Shown: positions 6,798-7,776 of the stretch, piece by piece | Layout of the letters: each line of letters opens with the position of its first letter | Position numbering within the stretch: position 1 is the stretch's first letter | DNA from: Candidatus Pelagibacter sp. TMED196 | GTDB lineage: Bacteria > Pseudomonadota > Alphaproteobacteria > Pelagibacterales > Pelagibacteraceae | DNA length: 7,776 bases | Assembly: GCA_002171925.1 (NCBI GenBank) | Contig: NHIT01000003.1 | Location: 1 to 7,776, forward strand | Direction: 5' to 3' | The notes under the pieces: model-generated | Told to the model about the DNA's origin: nothing | What the model saw: only the letters and a program-made list of their open reading frames with translations | The model's database searches: none | Translations under genes and position numbers: made by a program

Positions 6798-6806
6798 ATT
6801 ATTTTT
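6786..6806. terminator. Weak AT-only palindrome between convergent genes, candidate terminator
   Basis: AAAAATAA (6786-6793) and TTATTTTT (6799-6806) are perfect complements around a 5-base loop, and the element spans the stop codons of both convergent genes. On the minus strand the stem is continued by the complement of further adenines (6785-6782), which gives a U tract of about nine bases, as expected for an intrinsic terminator of rlmB. The stem contains no G or C, so a stable hairpin is doubtful, and palindromes of this sort arise easily in AT-rich DNA. Confidence 0.3.
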
Positions 6807-7551
6807 GATGAATTTTTTGATTGATATGATGAAAAACAATTGAGGCAGAATTTGATACGTTTAAGCTTTCAACTTTTTTGTCGACATCTATACGAAATAA
6901 GAAATCTGCATTCTTTTTAATTTGAAATTTAAGACCTTCTCCCTCTGAACCAAATAAAAGAACATTTTTCCCCTTCCAATCGTTTTTTATAAAATCCTTT
7001 CCACCATCTGAGTCAAAACCACTTATCCAAAAATTTTTTGATTTTAAATATTTAAGCGACGTATTCAAATTTGTTACTTCAAATATATCCACTAACTCAG
7101 TACATCCACTGGCACTTTTGTAGAGGAGTTTACTTTCTATTGGAAAAGACCTTTCTTTTACAATAATCCCATCTATGTTAAAAGATGCTGCACTTCTAAT
7201 AATAGATCCTATATTTCGTGGATCAGTGATCCCATCTAAAGCAACAAGATTAACATTATTTTTATTTACATTATGATCGACAAAATCTTTTAAATTTATT
7301 GTTTCAAGATGTTCAACTTCTGCAACAAATCCTTGATGCATTATACCTTCTCTAGCACAATATTTATCTAATTCTTTTTTTGTTTTAAAATAAATTTTGA
7401 TATTTTTTAATAAGTTTTGATTTTGACTATTCCTATGAATATCTTTTTTTGACTCCTCAGTTAAAAAAACTCTAAGAACTCTCCTTTTAGGGTTTTTCAA
7501 TGCTGCAGTTACTGCGTGCCTACCAACAATGTAAAAAGTTGATTTTTTCAT
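6799..7551 (-). CDS. rlmB: 23S rRNA (guanosine-2'-O-)-methyltransferase RlmB (SpoU/TrmH family)
   Basis: The 250-residue protein is a full-length SPOUT-class RNA ribose methyltransferase. An N-terminal L30e-like substrate-binding domain begins with YIVGRHAVTAAL (7-18) and ends near HQGFVAEVE (72-80). The knotted catalytic domain then shows all three SpoU motifs: motif 1 LDGITDPRNIGSIIRSA at 105-121 (N113, catalytic-type R119), motif 2 LLFGSEGEGL at 198-207, and motif 3 ESLNVSNSASI at 228-238. RlmB 2'-O-methylates G2251 (E. coli numbering) in the peptidyl-transferase P loop of 23S rRNA. Assignment to RlmB rather than another TrmH paralogue rests on length and the L30e domain and is likely but not certain. 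The start places GRHAV close to the N-terminus, as usual; no Shine-Dalgarno sequence is visible. This is a core gene, opposite in direction to the glycan genes, and it marks the edge of the variable region. Confidence 0.93.
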   Translation of the reverse strand: MKKSTFYIVGRHAVTAALKNPKRRVLRVFLTEESKKDIHRNSQNQNLLKNIKIYFKTKKELDKYCAREGIMHQGFVAEVEHLETINLKDFVDHNVNKNNVNLVALDGITDPRNIGSIIRSAASFNIDGIIVKERSFPIESKLLYKSASGCTELVDIFEVTNLNTSLKYLKSKNFWISGFDSDGGKDFIKNDWKGKNVLLFGSEGEGLKFQIKKNADFLFRIDVDKKVESLNVSNSASIVFHHINQKIHQK

Positions 7552-7606
7552 GAGTTTTTTTATCTTTTATCTAAATAAATAGCATATTTAAAAGCAAAAT
7601 CATTTA

Positions 7607-7623
7607 TTGCATTTATTATGCAA
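7607..7623. repeat. Short perfect inverted repeat overlapping the -35 region
   Basis: TTGCAT (7607-7612) and ATGCAA (7618-7623) are exact reverse complements separated by TTATT. The left arm coincides with the proposed -35 hexamer of the tRNA-Tyr promoter. It could be an operator half-site pair or mere chance; no known regulator motif is recognised. Confidence 0.5.
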
Positions 7624-7635
7624 GATGCTTATAAA
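7607..7635 (+). promoter_or_regulatory. Candidate promoter of tRNA-Tyr
   Basis: In the 138-base spacer between rlmB and tRNA-Tyr, TTGCAT (7607-7612, three of six consensus -35 bases) and TATAAA (7630-7635, five of six -10 bases) are exactly 17 bases apart. This would place the transcription start near 7642, about 48 bases before the tRNA. It is the best-spaced pair I found there. The match at -35 is poor, so the call is tentative. Confidence 0.4.
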
Positions 7636-7689
7636 ACCCTTGTTGTTGAATACTTTTTGAGTTATTGGGTATCCCTTAACAATGTTTAA

Positions 7690-7775
7690 GGAGGGGTACC
7701 AAAGCGGTCAAATGGGGCGGGCTGTAAACCCGTTGACTTCGGTCTTCGAAAGTTCGAATCTTTCCCCCTCCACCA
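7690..7775 (+). tRNA. tRNA-Tyr, anticodon GTA
   Basis: This is a complete 86-base class II tRNA. Acceptor GGAGGGG (7690-7696) pairs with CCCCTCC (7765-7771). Anticodon stem GCGGG/CCCGT surrounds loop CTGTAAA, with GTA at 7724-7726. A long variable arm contains GAC-TTCG-GTC. T stem GAAAG/CTTTC surrounds TTCGAAT. Discriminator A (7772) and encoded CCA (7773-7775) end it one base before the window edge. In many alphaproteobacteria tRNA-Tyr begins a run leading into tRNA-Gly, tuf, tRNA-Trp and secE; that continuation lies outside the window and is expected, not seen. Confidence 0.97.
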
Positions 7776-7776
7776 A

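Noticed and set aside
4596..7775. Integration at the tRNA genes with duplicated 3' ends (att sites)
   Set aside because: No second copy of either tRNA 3' end beyond the common T-loop bases, and no integrase gene in the window.
1..7776. CRISPR array, insertion sequence, toxin-antitoxin or defence genes
   Set aside because: No regularly spaced repeats, transposase motifs, paired small toxin/antitoxin frames or nuclease/helicase signatures were found; the genes are explained by glycan synthesis and translation.

Overview
The window is very AT-rich and densely packed. Its genes are separated by a few to a few tens of bases, and their start codons lack recognisable Shine-Dalgarno sequences. Gene content and the order rlmB (minus) / tRNA-Tyr (plus) suggest a streamlined marine alphaproteobacterium of the SAR11 (Pelagibacterales) type. 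That assignment is inferred from composition, style and gene content, not from a database match.

Layout: (1) 1-579, minus strand: the N-terminal 193 codons of a DPM1-like family 2 glycosyltransferase that continues past the window's left edge. (2) 613-4535, plus strand: a tight row of four genes, namely a zinc-binding sugar C-methyltransferase, a 100-residue single-pass membrane protein of unknown function, a 525-residue GT-C type membrane glycosyltransferase, and an FkbM-family methyltransferase. (3) 4596-4671: tRNA-Thr(TGT) with encoded CCA, followed after only three bases by the ATG of a second polytopic membrane protein (4675-5988, probably GT-C-like). A class I SAM methyltransferase follows at 6003-6797. 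(4) 6799-7551, minus strand: the housekeeping 23S rRNA methyltransferase gene rlmB, convergent with the preceding gene with one base between the stop codons. (5) 7690-7775: tRNA-Tyr(GTA), preceded by a 138-base spacer with a promoter candidate.

The glycosyltransferases and three methyltransferases look like part of a surface-polysaccharide or glycolipid island next to core translation genes. The likely division of labour is as follows. The DPM1-like enzyme charges a polyprenyl phosphate with a sugar at the cytoplasmic face. The GT-C membrane enzymes use such lipid-linked sugars on the outer face of the inner membrane. The C-methyltransferase makes a branched deoxysugar nucleotide, and the FkbM and class I methyltransferases decorate sugars or lipids. 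Substrates cannot be read from the sequence.

I found no CRISPR array, insertion sequence, integrase, toxin-antitoxin pair or recognisable defence system. The points most worth a second look are the membrane-protein gene that starts three bases after a tRNA, a self-complementary -10 box between the divergent genes at 579/613, a 14-A tract inside a coding region, and the small membrane protein beside the GT-C gene.
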